Of a stretch of 10,638 bases of DNA, positions 1 through 7,926 are shown piece after piece. Under the pieces are notes generated by a model that was not told the origin of the DNA, did no database searches, and saw only the letters and a list, made by a program, of their open reading frames with translations. Position numbers and translations under genes: made by a program. Where the stretch lies: assembly GCA_903908025.1 (NCBI GenBank), contig CAIVQM010000278.1, positions 1-10,638 on the forward strand, given 5' to 3'. Origin of the DNA: an uncultured bacterium. GTDB lineage: Bacteria; Actinomycetota; Actinomycetes; S36-B12. Positions within the stretch are counted from its first letter, which is position 1, and every line of letters begins with the position of its first letter.

Positions 1-1154
<1,154 letters not shown>

Positions 1155-1241
1155 AGCGATGCGACCTTTCCATCGGGATGCGTGTGCCCGGCTCGGGCAT
1201 GCGAACGCTCATGGCCGGTGTGGCCAGTCTCCCCATCGTAG

Positions 1242-2063
1242 ATGCAGGCTGCCAAACTGCTTCCCATGCCATCGGGACAGCGCCCTGCCCCCCCGATTCT
1301 CAGCGACGGGGTCGTCACGCTGCGCCTGCCCCGGCCGGCGGACGCCGAAGATATCGCGCTGGGGTGCCAGGACCCCCTGAGCGCGATGTGGACGACCGTC
1401 CCGTCCCCCTACACCCTGGCCGATGCCCAGGAATGGCTCGGCAAAGTGCCGACGGGCGCAGCGTGGTGGGCCTCCCCCGTCTGGATCGTCACCACACCCC
1501 CGTCCGACCGCTGGGGCGGTTCGATCGACCTGCGCCTCGACGGCCACGGCGGCGCCGAGGTGGGCTACCTGCTGGCCCCGTGGAGCCGCGGCCATGGCCA
1601 CGCCGCCAGGGCGTTGCGGCTCGCCTGCACCTGGGCCTTCTCCTCACTGGAACTCCAGGTGGTGACCTGGTACGCCTTCGTCGGCAACGATGCCTCGCGG
1701 CAGACCGCCCGCAACGTTGGCTTCCAGGTGCCGGACCACGCCTTCCCGCAGTTCAGCGCCCAGCGCGGCGAGCGTCGCGACTCGTGGATCGGCACCCTGA
1801 CTCCGGAGAGCCTGGCCGCCGCCTCCCGGCTCGGCGACACCCGTGGCCAGTACCTTGGCCCGGCACTCACCCGGCGCGAACTCGACGTGTTGCGGCACTT
1901 GACCATCGGACAGTCCAATCGGGCCATTGCCGACGACCTCGGCATCAGCGAGAACACCGTGAAGAACCACGTCCGCAGCATCCTGGAGAAGTTGCAGGCG
2001 AAGTCCCGCGCCGAGGCCGTGGTCACGGGTCTCCGGCAGGGCCTGACCTCACTTCCGAACTGA
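1242..2063 (+). CDS. Fusion of a GNAT (RimJ/RimL-like) acetyltransferase domain with a LuxR-type HTH domain
   Basis: 273 residues in two parts. Residues about 20-185 resemble RimJ/RimL-type N-acetyltransferases: an opening TLRLPRPADAEDI, a GAEVGYLLAPWSRGHGHA stretch holding the acetyl-CoA pyrophosphate-binding pattern R-x-x-G-x-A (R116, G119, A121), and the closing NxxSRQTARNVGF-like segment ending at G160-F161. Residues about 209-268 are a classic LuxR C-terminal HTH: LTRRELDVLRHLTIGQSNRA followed by IADDLGISENTVKNHVRSIL. LuxR domains usually follow a receiver or ligand-binding domain, so this should be a DNA-binding regulator whose input is acetyl-CoA, an acetylated substrate or enzyme activity; that is inference. 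Start: the first ATG (1242) has no clear ribosome site and the next in frame is 1266; both leave the domains whole. It is divergent from secA (87 bp between starts) and upstream of comF on the same strand, but separated from it by a hairpin-rich spacer. I do not recognise a named member. Confidence 0.85.
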   Translation: MQAAKLLPMPSGQRPAPPILSDGVVTLRLPRPADAEDIALGCQDPLSAMWTTVPSPYTLADAQEWLGKVPTGAAWWASPVWIVTTPPSDRWGGSIDLRLDGHGGAEVGYLLAPWSRGHGHAARALRLACTWAFSSLELQVVTWYAFVGNDASRQTARNVGFQVPDHAFPQFSAQRGERRDSWIGTLTPESLAAASRLGDTRGQYLGPALTRRELDVLRHLTIGQSNRAIADDLGISENTVKNHVRSILEKLQAKSRAEAVVTGLRQGLTSLPN

Positions 2064-2079
2064 GCCGTCGCCGCGGCTC
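2062..2079 (+). terminator. Weak hairpin overlapping the stop codon of the GNAT-LuxR gene
   Basis: GAGCCG (2062-2067) can pair with CGGCTC (2074-2079) around a six-base loop, starting inside the TGA stop. No T-run follows, so it would be at best a weak, actinobacterial-style terminator. It could equally be chance in GC-rich DNA. Confidence 0.25.
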
Positions 2080-2173
2080 CGGGAGAAACGGCCAGCACCG
2101 GGAGAAATCGGCAGCCAGACCCCGATTCGCCCGATTCATGACCCGTTTCTCCCGGATTCCGGGAGAAACGGGT
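2079..2173. repeat. Four copies of a CCGGGAGAAA(T)CGG motif, two direct and two inverted
   Basis: Copies: CCGGGAGAAACGG at 2079-2091; CCGGGAGAAATCGG at 2098-2111; the reverse complement within 2141-2155; and CCGGGAGAAACGGGT at 2159-2173. The first two are direct repeats 19 bp apart; the last two face each other and form the hairpin described separately. The motif was not noticed elsewhere in the window. Such clusters can be dispersed genomic repeats or protein/RNA-binding sites; nothing here decides which. Confidence 0.85.
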
Positions 2174-2195
2174 AAAGAACAGCGGGGAATCGGGC
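2129..2195. repeat. Composite inverted repeat with a perfect 15-bp core stem
   Basis: The core is ACCCGTTTCTCCCGG (2141-2155) and its exact reverse complement (2159-2173), separated by only ATT. Outside it, GCCCGATTC (2129-2137) matches GAATCGGGC (2187-2195) in inverted orientation, adding a 9-bp outer stem across an asymmetric internal loop of 3 and 13 bases. A further direct copy of CCCGATTC lies at 2121-2128. In RNA this would be very stable. It lies 78 bp after the GNAT-LuxR stop and could end that transcript, but neither side has a T-run, so a terminator role is uncertain; a dispersed palindromic repeat is the main alternative. Confidence 0.85.
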
Positions 2196-2235
2196 CGGAT
2201 TCGCCATTTGTCCCAGCGCTGGGTGCCGGCAGCGC

Positions 2236-2255
2236 GGCCCGGCCCGGCCCGGCCC
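2236..2255. repeat. Tandem GGCCC pentamer, four units
   Basis: Four uninterrupted GGCCC units. Read on the minus strand, three GGG runs here plus the GGGGG run near 2266-2270 could in principle form a G-quadruplex, with one long loop of ten bases. This may be simple slippage in GC-rich spacer DNA. Confidence 0.6.
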
Positions 2256-2336
2256 AGTGTCCTGGCCCCCTGGTCGGCCATCCACAGTTCCCCGCGCTCG
2301 ATGGCCCGACCGATCAGGCGCTGCCACCGTGCGTGC

Positions 2337-3053
2337 ATGCCTACGCCGCTACTGATCACCGACGTCTTCGACCTCGTGCTCGGGCGAACGTGCCTGGGCT
2401 GCCAGACGCCGGGGCCAGCCCTGTGCCCGACGTGCCTGACGCAACTGCGGGGGCACACTCGGACGGTAAGCCTTCCGGGGCTGGTCTTACCGGCGTGCGC
2501 CGCGGCGGACTACGACGGCATGGCCCGCGACGTCATCCTCGAGTACAAGGAGCGCGGCAGTCGCAGCCTCGCCCCGATGCTCGGACGACTGCTGGCCGAC
2601 GCCGCACTGACGGTCGCGCGACCGCAGCGCCCACTGCGCTGCGTCCTGGTCCCCGTCCCCAGCCATCGTCACGCACCCCGCGGCTTCGATGCCCTCGGAT
2701 CGGTCGCCCGCGCCGCCGCCCAAGCCCTGACCCGCGACGGCCTGCCGAGCCGGGTCGAGCGTCGACTGCTGCCCGGCCCGGCCTATCTGCCGATGAAGGG
2801 CCTGGGCAGAGGCGAGCGTCAGTCTCGGATCACCGGGGCATTCCGACCCGCACGCCGGCTCCGCCCCGCGCCTTCGAATGAGTTCGTCCTGCTCGTCGAC
2901 GACGTGGTGACTACCGGCGCGACGGCCAGTGAGGCCCTGCGCACCCTTGCCGCAGCCGGAGCGCGAGTCGGCGGGATCGCAGCCGTGGCAGCACCTAGCC
3001 GGGGTAAGCCGGGGACGATCCACGCACCCGCTCAACCCACGCGCCGGCCGTGA
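2337..3053 (+). CDS. comF: ComF-family phosphoribosyltransferase-like protein
   Basis: 238 residues, the usual ComF length. An N-terminal zinc-ribbon-like pair of motifs, CLGC (19-22) and CPTC (30-33), is followed by DYDGMARDVILEYKERGSR (58-76), VPVPSHRHAPRGFDAL (105-120) and the type I phosphoribosyltransferase PRPP loop VLLVDDVVTTGATASEA (184-200), with its acidic pair and TTGAT. ComF proteins help DNA uptake in competent bacteria and are widespread in non-competent ones; the true substrate is not settled. The ATG at 2337 fits the family N-terminus; the frame stays open to a TTG at 2208, but that extension is proline/arginine-rich, low-complexity and covers the repeats. The ribosome site is weak. 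The gene faces lpqB and their 3' ends overlap by 59 bp. In many actinobacteria comF follows lpqB on the same strand, so its orientation here is unusual. Confidence 0.92.
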   Translation: MPTPLLITDVFDLVLGRTCLGCQTPGPALCPTCLTQLRGHTRTVSLPGLVLPACAAADYDGMARDVILEYKERGSRSLAPMLGRLLADAALTVARPQRPLRCVLVPVPSHRHAPRGFDALGSVARAAAQALTRDGLPSRVERRLLPGPAYLPMKGLGRGERQSRITGAFRPARRLRPAPSNEFVLLVDDVVTTGATASEALRTLAAAGARVGGIAAVAAPSRGKPGTIHAPAQPTRRP

Positions 3054-4728
3054 ACTCGTAGACCAGGCCGTCAGCAGCACCGACGAGCGTTGGTAGGCCG
3101 GGCGCGGCCGCCACCGTCACGGGTGCCTCGGGGGTACCGCGCGATGTGGAGGAGCCACGGGCGATCGACACGTCGAAGACCTGGACGGTCCCAGCGCTCT
3201 CACTGCCCAGCACGGACAGCGTGTCGGCGCCCGACCAGGCCGCATCGAGCACCTCCACCAGCCGTGACTCGATCCGGATCGGCGCGTCGACAGCGATGCG
3301 AGTCGTGCTGCCCGCCGTGCGGACCACGCGGGCCAACAGCAGGCCGGTCCGCGGCCCGCGCCGGATGATGAGGGCCGCTCGTGCGCCGTCACGCGATGGG
3401 ATGGCCGCTATCAGGATGGTCCGCTTGCTCAGTCCGGTGACCGGGATCGGCACGGATGTGCCGTCACCGCTGACCGACAGCAGCCCCTCGTCGGCGTCGA
3501 CGACCCAGACGGACGACTGGTCGAAGGCCAGTCCGGTCGGCGATGCCGCCTCGCGGATCCGGATCAGCGGCGACCCATCCAGCATCCGGGCCTCCCACAC
3601 CGCGCCATCGGGGTCGATCCCGGCAATGGACTGCGAGTCCTGGGAGATGGCGATGTCGACGAGAGCGATCTCGCCCGCGCCGGCACCACCGGGGACAGGA
3701 CGCACCCCGCCGGGAATCAACCGCACAGCGCCATCGGGTCGGGCCGAGTATCCGGCCGAGCCCGCGGGCAGTCCGTTCGGGTCCACGGTGGGCCACGCAT
3801 CGCGCGGCTGCGGCGACGGAGCCCCGGGCACGAGCAGCGGCTGCCCGCCGGCGGTGATCTCCACGGACTGGATGTCCGGCAGCTGCCGCAGGGTCCAGAC
3901 GATCTGCTGCGACAGCGCCTTGCGCGTCTCATCGTCGGCCTGCCGGGCATTGGCCGAGAGGTCGACACGCGCCACGCCCGACTCGACCGGGACCGCATCG
4001 ATGTTCAACTTCACACCGGCGGGGAAACCCGTACGGACCGCCGGCTGCAGCCAGTCGCTAGGCCCGGAGACAAGTCCGCGCACAAGCGTGGTGGCCAGGC
4101 CGGGGCCGATGACCGGCACCATGCGCGGATCTGGGACGAGCGTCGAGAAGTCGGGGTTGAAGAAGTACACGGCGAAGCTGCGGAAGGCCCGGTCAACATC
4201 GGACTGGGACAGAAGCAGCCCCTGCGGGAGCTCGTTGATCCGCCACTCGTCATCGATCCGCGTGAGCACGAAGACCTGGCTCATCTCCGCCGCTGGCCCG
4301 GCGACCTCGTACCGGCCATTGCTTCCGATGCGGCCGGACTCCGCCGCCGACAGGACGACGGAGCTCCCCTGCTCGCTGAGAGCGGCGGCGCCGTCGTAGA
4401 TGGACACCCCTGCGCCCGTCTCCCATCCAGTACTGGCCTCCGGTGTCAGGTACTGCCGCGCCACCGCGTGGTCACCGTCGAAGGACGCCGAAGCATCCAG
4501 GAAGCCCTGCACGACCTGAGTCGGAGTCATGCCCGGGCGCGGCTCCCGGGCGATGACGCGGATGAACTGGTCCTCCGGATCGACGCCGACCTGCTCACCC
4601 TGCTCGATCGGTCCCGTCGTGGGCACCTGCGCCGAGAACGACGTGGGCACCGTTGCGCAGCCGGATGCAAGGACGAGGACGGCCAGCATCCCCAATGCCC
4701 TACGCGCGATTCCCACGTGACGGGTCAT
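2995..4728 (-). CDS. lpqB: Lipoprotein LpqB (GerMN domain, MtrAB-associated)
   Basis: 577 residues. The N-terminus is a lipoprotein signal: basic start, hydrophobic MLAVLVL, then lipobox LASGC with acylated Cys at 24, so the protein should be anchored on the outer face of the membrane. Residues 41-170 contain the LpqB N-terminal region (PRPGMTPTQVVQGFLDA at 64-80; LTPEASTGW at 94-102). A GerMN domain follows at about 205-300 (GPGLATTLVRGLVSGPSDWL, then DLSANARQ and the QIVWTLRQLPDIQSVEI segment). The rest, about 325-570, is beta-rich and propeller-like. In mycobacteria LpqB interacts with MtrB and modulates its signalling; that role is carried over by family and synteny. The ATG overlaps the mtrB stop as ATGA, and GGGAAG lies seven to eight bases upstream, pointing to translational coupling. 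Its end overlaps convergent comF by 59 bp. Confidence 0.95.
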   Translation of the reverse strand: MTRHVGIARRALGMLAVLVLASGCATVPTSFSAQVPTTGPIEQGEQVGVDPEDQFIRVIAREPRPGMTPTQVVQGFLDASASFDGDHAVARQYLTPEASTGWETGAGVSIYDGAAALSEQGSSVVLSAAESGRIGSNGRYEVAGPAAEMSQVFVLTRIDDEWRINELPQGLLLSQSDVDRAFRSFAVYFFNPDFSTLVPDPRMVPVIGPGLATTLVRGLVSGPSDWLQPAVRTGFPAGVKLNIDAVPVESGVARVDLSANARQADDETRKALSQQIVWTLRQLPDIQSVEITAGGQPLLVPGAPSPQPRDAWPTVDPNGLPAGSAGYSARPDGAVRLIPGGVRPVPGGAGAGEIALVDIAISQDSQSIAGIDPDGAVWEARMLDGSPLIRIREAASPTGLAFDQSSVWVVDADEGLLSVSGDGTSVPIPVTGLSKRTILIAAIPSRDGARAALIIRRGPRTGLLLARVVRTAGSTTRIAVDAPIRIESRLVEVLDAAWSGADTLSVLGSESAGTVQVFDVSIARGSSTSRGTPEAPVTVAAAPGLPTLVGAADGLVYEFTAGAWVERVRGSSPAYPG

Positions 4729-6425
4729 GGTCGCTGCTTCCCGCCATTGATCACGAACGTCGCTGCAGGCGACGATGACGGGTCCTCGCGCTCGACCGCT
4801 GCCCGCGTCGCAATCATGGGCGTGGTCTCGCCATCGGCGTCATCCCCGTCCATGTCCAGCGGCAACGGCGACTCCGTTATCCCGATGGCGCGATCGCGCG
4901 GCAGCGTCATTCGGAAGCAGGCACCCTTGCCGGGCTCACCCCACGCCTCGAGCCAGCCGCCGTGCAGTCGCGCATCCTCGAGCGAGATCGAGAGACCGAG
5001 TCCGGTCCCACCCGTCGTGCGGGCTCGCGCCGGATCCGCACGCCAGAAGCGGTTGAACACGAGCGCCGCCTCACCGGGGCGCAGCCCCACCCCGAAGTCA
5101 CGCACCGACACCGCAACGGCATCCGGTCCTTCGGCGATCGACACGTCGACGCCATGCAGGTCGCCATGCTCGATCGCGTTCTCGATGAGGTTGCGGACAA
5201 TGCGATGGACGCGCCGCGGATCGCAGTCGACCGGACAGGAGTCCGCGACCTTGACGAGCCGCAGGTCCAGTCCAGCGCGCTCGGCGAGTGGCTGCGCTCC
5301 GTCGATCGCCCGCTGGACGAGACCGACCAGATCAACCCGCTCCAGGTCGAGGACCGCCGCACCCGCGTCGAACCGCGAAATCTCCAGGAGATCGACGAGC
5401 AGGGCTTCGAACCGATCGAGTTGGTTCTGCAGCAGTTCGACTGCGCGCGCTGTCGGGGTGTCGAGTACGTCGCGGTCCTCGTACACGACATCGGCGGCCA
5501 TCCGAATCGTCGTCAGTGGCGTGCGCAGTTCGTGCGACACATCGGAGACGAAGCGTTGCTGCACCCGTGACAGTTCCTCGAGTTGTCGGATCTGCCGGGC
5601 CAGGCTCCCGGCCATCGCGTTGAACGAGGTCGCGAGGCGGGCCAGGTCATCTGTGCCGGTGACCTTCATCCGTTCCGCGAGGTGGCCCTCGGCCAGCCGG
5701 GCGGCGGTCTGCGATGCCGCGCGCACGGGAACGACGACCTGTCTCGTGGCAAGCCACGCAACGAAACCGAGCAGCAGAACCAGCAGGAAACCCGTGGTGA
5801 GCACCGAGGAACGGACGAGGTCCAGGGTCGCCTGCTCCTGCGTGAGCGGGAAGAGGTAGTACAGCTCGTATGGGCCGACGGTCGGCACGAGCAGGGGCGC
5901 CCCGACGACGAGTCCCGGCGTCGTCCGACCATCGAGGAACTTGATCTCGGTGTACGTCCAGGACTGTCGCTGGGATTCGACGACGGCCAAGCGCAGTGAG
6001 GCAGGCACGCTGGTCTCTGCCACGAGGTTCGTGCCGCGTTCAGGTGCGTTTCCGGTGGGCTGTGACGACAGCAGCAGAACGTCGAAGGTCGACGGCGAAC
6101 CGGCTCGGGCAGCCAGGGCGCTGACGGCGCTGTCCACGAGCCGCGAGGCCGACGGCGTCGAGGGACCCGTGTCGGCAGCATCAAGGATGCGCTGCGCCTC
6201 ACCGAGTCCAGCCGACGCCTCGCCGACGCTGATCCGTTCCTTCGCATCGAGCAGGCCCGAAGTGACGCGCGACAGCAGCGACACACCAAGCACCCCGACG
6301 ACGATCACCGACAGTACGAGGGTCGTCAGCGTCACGCGCAGCCAAAGTGAGCCTCGCCAGATGCGCGCGATCGCCCGAGGAACGGCGAGGAAGAAGCGGG
6401 AGACGGCCATGAGGATGCGGGTCAT
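4725..6425 (-). CDS. mtrB: Sensor histidine kinase MtrB
   Basis: 566 residues, normal for MtrB. Membrane segments at about 31-53 and 207-227 enclose an extracytoplasmic sensor region of about 150 residues. Then come a HAMP linker (about 228-282), the dimerisation/phosphoacceptor H-box SHELRTPLTTIRMAAD (297-312, His298), and the ATPase domain with N-box RNLIENAIEH (411-420), G1 DFGVGL (443-448), an F-box-like FNRFWRADPAR (457-467) and G2 GGTGLGLS (472-479). A Ser/Asp/Glu-rich tail of about 50 residues follows. All catalytic motifs look intact. It autophosphorylates and passes phosphate to MtrA, controlling cell-wall, division and osmotic responses in actinobacteria. It begins 17 bp after mtrA and overlaps lpqB by 4 bp. 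An alternative start is Met7; the family N-terminus does not decide between them. Confidence 0.96.
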   Translation of the reverse strand: MTRILMAVSRFFLAVPRAIARIWRGSLWLRVTLTTLVLSVIVVGVLGVSLLSRVTSGLLDAKERISVGEASAGLGEAQRILDAADTGPSTPSASRLVDSAVSALAARAGSPSTFDVLLLSSQPTGNAPERGTNLVAETSVPASLRLAVVESQRQSWTYTEIKFLDGRTTPGLVVGAPLLVPTVGPYELYYLFPLTQEQATLDLVRSSVLTTGFLLVLLLGFVAWLATRQVVVPVRAASQTAARLAEGHLAERMKVTGTDDLARLATSFNAMAGSLARQIRQLEELSRVQQRFVSDVSHELRTPLTTIRMAADVVYEDRDVLDTPTARAVELLQNQLDRFEALLVDLLEISRFDAGAAVLDLERVDLVGLVQRAIDGAQPLAERAGLDLRLVKVADSCPVDCDPRRVHRIVRNLIENAIEHGDLHGVDVSIAEGPDAVAVSVRDFGVGLRPGEAALVFNRFWRADPARARTTGGTGLGLSISLEDARLHGGWLEAWGEPGKGACFRMTLPRDRAIGITESPLPLDMDGDDADGETTPMIATRAAVEREDPSSSPAATFVINGGKQRP

Positions 6426-6442
6426 CGAGGTGCTGCCAGCGA

Positions 6443-7153
6443 CTACGCCGGGCCTGCCTTGTAGCCCACGCCGCGAACCGTGAGAACGATGTCGGGGTGC
6501 TCCGGGTCGCGCTCGACCTTTGCACGAAGGCGCTGCACGTGAACGTTGACGAGCCGAGTGTCGGCGGCGTGCCGGTAGCCCCAGACCTCCTGCAGCAGCA
6601 CCTCGCGGGTGAACACCTGACCGGGCTTGCGTGCGAGGCAGACGAGCAGGTCGAACTCCAGTGGCGTCAGCGACAGGACTTCGCCGCCTCGCTTGACGGT
6701 GTGGCCGGTGACGTCGACCTCGAGATCACCGACGAGGATCGTCTGGGCGGGAGCGTCGTCGTTGCGACGGATGCGCGCACGGATACGCGCGACCAGTTCC
6801 TTCGGCTTGAAGGGCTTGACGATGTAGTCGTCAGCCCCCGACTCGAGGCCGACGACGATGTCGACCGTGTCGCTCTTCGCCGTGAGCATGACAATGGGTG
6901 TGCCTGACTCCGCGCGGATGGCGCGACACACATCGATACCGTCGCGGCCAGGCAGCATGAGGTCGAGTAGGACGAGGTCGGGGCGTGAGTCGCGGAAGGC
7001 CTGAAGCGCCTCCGAGCCATCTGCGCAGAAGACGGGTTCGAAGCCCTCACCACGGAGCACGATCCCGAGCATCTCGGACAGCGCAGCGTCGTCATCGACG
7101 ACGAGAACCCGACCGCGCAGCGCACCGGACGCACCGACCTGGGAAACCGTCAT
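6443..7153 (-). CDS. mtrA: Response regulator MtrA (OmpR/PhoB family)
   Basis: 236 residues. The receiver domain covers about 14-128: acidic residues D20-D22 in VLVVDDD, phosphoacceptor Asp64 in VLLDLMLPG, Thr91 in VMLTAK and Lys113 in VKPFKPKEL. The winged-helix DNA-binding domain covers about 136-233, including LTPLEFDLLVCLARKPGQVF and the recognition-helix region DTRLVNVHVQRLRAKVE, ending with RGVGYKAG. This is an intact partner for MtrB just downstream. In mycobacteria MtrA acts on oriC/dnaA, resuscitation-promoting and cell-wall hydrolase genes; the regulon here is unknown. The start leaves only 4 bp after the upstream protease gene; the receiver begins about 14 residues in, as is usual, and no better start is visible. 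A clear ribosome site is lacking, so coupling with the upstream gene is likely. Confidence 0.97.
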   Translation of the reverse strand: MTVSQVGASGALRGRVLVVDDDAALSEMLGIVLRGEGFEPVFCADGSEALQAFRDSRPDLVLLDLMLPGRDGIDVCRAIRAESGTPIVMLTAKSDTVDIVVGLESGADDYIVKPFKPKELVARIRARIRRNDDAPAQTILVGDLEVDVTGHTVKRGGEVLSLTPLEFDLLVCLARKPGQVFTREVLLQEVWGYRHAADTRLVNVHVQRLRAKVERDPEHPDIVLTVRGVGYKAGPA

Positions 7154-7157
7154 GCGC

Positions 7158-7925
7158 CTATGGTGTCATCCCGGGCAGGCCCACGAGCAGCAATATCGCT
7201 CCCGGGGCGTTCACCACCCCATGGGCGACCATCGCGGACCCCGTCGAGCCCGTCTTCCAGCGCACCCAACCGAGCAGCAGTCCCGTGGGCAGCAGGACGA
7301 AGAAGCGCACCGGCTCGAAGTGGAATCCCGCGAAGACGACCGCCGTGATGATGACCGTCGCCGCCGCGCTCACCCCCCTCTTGCGCAAGGCGGCGAAGAA
7401 GAGCCCCCGGAAGAAGAGTTCCTCGACGATGGGTGCCCCGACCATGACGATCGCAGCGAAGATCGTGAGTGACAGTCGGCCCGAAGAGTCCTCAAGCTGC
7501 CCAGCGACGTCCGCCGCCGTTGATGACAGGTCCGGCACGAACAACTGTGTGATGACGGCGGCGATCCCGGCCAGCATCAGGCCCGCTGCTCCAGCGATGA
7601 CACCCCAGCCCGTGTCGGACCACGTCAGGCTGAGGCCAAGGTCGATGCGCGGGCCATTGCCCCGCCACGCTGTCACGAACAGCGGCCAGCCGGCGAGTGC
7701 CAGCCACGGACTCACGACCCCGACGAGTATCTGCACGCCCATGGGCGCATCGATGACCAGCAGCACGGAGGCCGCGACCAGGCCGACGACGACGGCTGCG
7801 ATGAGCGCCCACACCACATCCCACAGCCCCCAGCGCGGTGGGCGGAGCTCTTGACCGTCCGCGACGGCCTGCGTCACGGTGACGGGACAGCCCGCGTAGT
7901 CGGCAGGTGCCAGGTCCGGGCTCAC
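7158..7925 (-). CDS. CPBP-family intramembrane glutamic endopeptidase (CAAX protease / bacteriocin-processing)
   Basis: 255 residues, strongly hydrophobic, with about six to eight predicted membrane segments. All three motifs of the CPBP (Abi/CAAX) family are present: EExxxR as EELFFR (E168, E169, R173), FxxxH as FAGFH (H202), and HxxxN as HGVVN (H235, N239). Members cleave membrane or prenylated proteins inside the bilayer; prokaryotic substrates are mostly unknown. It heads the minus-strand operon, 4 bp before mtrA. The usual upstream neighbours in mycobacteria are different genes, so a link with Mtr signalling is possible but unproven. The GTG at 7925 was chosen because a TAGCGT -10-like box (7937-7932) lies six bases before it, as in a leaderless mRNA; there is no ribosome site. 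The first 30 residues are polar and cytoplasmic-looking. Confidence 0.9.
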   Translation of the reverse strand: MSPDLAPADYAGCPVTVTQAVADGQELRPPRWGLWDVVWALIAAVVVGLVAASVLLVIDAPMGVQILVGVVSPWLALAGWPLFVTAWRGNGPRIDLGLSLTWSDTGWGVIAGAAGLMLAGIAAVITQLFVPDLSSTAADVAGQLEDSSGRLSLTIFAAIVMVGAPIVEELFFRGLFFAALRKRGVSAAATVIITAVVFAGFHFEPVRFFVLLPTGLLLGWVRWKTGSTGSAMVAHGVVNAPGAILLLVGLPGMTP

Positions 7926-7926
7926 G

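Larger units (their letters stand above)
2064..2336. other. Repeat-rich non-coding spacer between the GNAT-LuxR gene and comF
   Basis: I see no supportable gene in this 273-bp spacer. It holds four copies of a GGGAGAAA-centred motif, a long hairpin (2129-2195), a 12-bp perfect palindrome CCCAGCGCTGGG (2212-2223), four tandem GGCCC units (2236-2255), and a bulged inverted repeat, GGTCGGCCAT (2272-2281) with ATGGCCCGACC (2301-2311), just before the comF start. In related actinobacteria the region between comF and secA normally carries hpf; no remnant of it was recognised. An open minus-strand frame runs through the spacer but resembles no family known to me. Confidence 0.7.

Noticed and set aside
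1185..1199. Small hairpin TGCCCG-GCT-CGGGCA in the secA leader
   Set aside because: Only six base pairs in GC-rich DNA; too weak to call a riboswitch or attenuator.
2129..2195. CRISPR or insertion-sequence end as an explanation of the inverted repeats
   Set aside because: No regularly spaced repeat-spacer units, no transposase gene and no target-site duplication were found.
2208..2336. 43-codon N-terminal extension of comF from a TTG start
   Set aside because: Translation is Pro/Arg low complexity over the GGCCC repeats; the ATG at 2337 fits the ComF family start.
1178..2881. 567-codon plus-strand frame crossing the GNAT-LuxR gene, spacer and comF
   Set aside because: Pro/Arg-rich in a different frame from both recognisable genes, and it spans the repeats; not a real protein.
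3146..4399. Long plus-strand open frame opposite lpqB
   Set aside because: Low-complexity Ser/Arg/Pro translation; shadow of lpqB.
4468..5859. Long plus-strand open frame opposite mtrB and the start of lpqB
   Set aside because: Arg/Ser-rich translation with no recognisable domain, fully covered by intact mtrB and lpqB.
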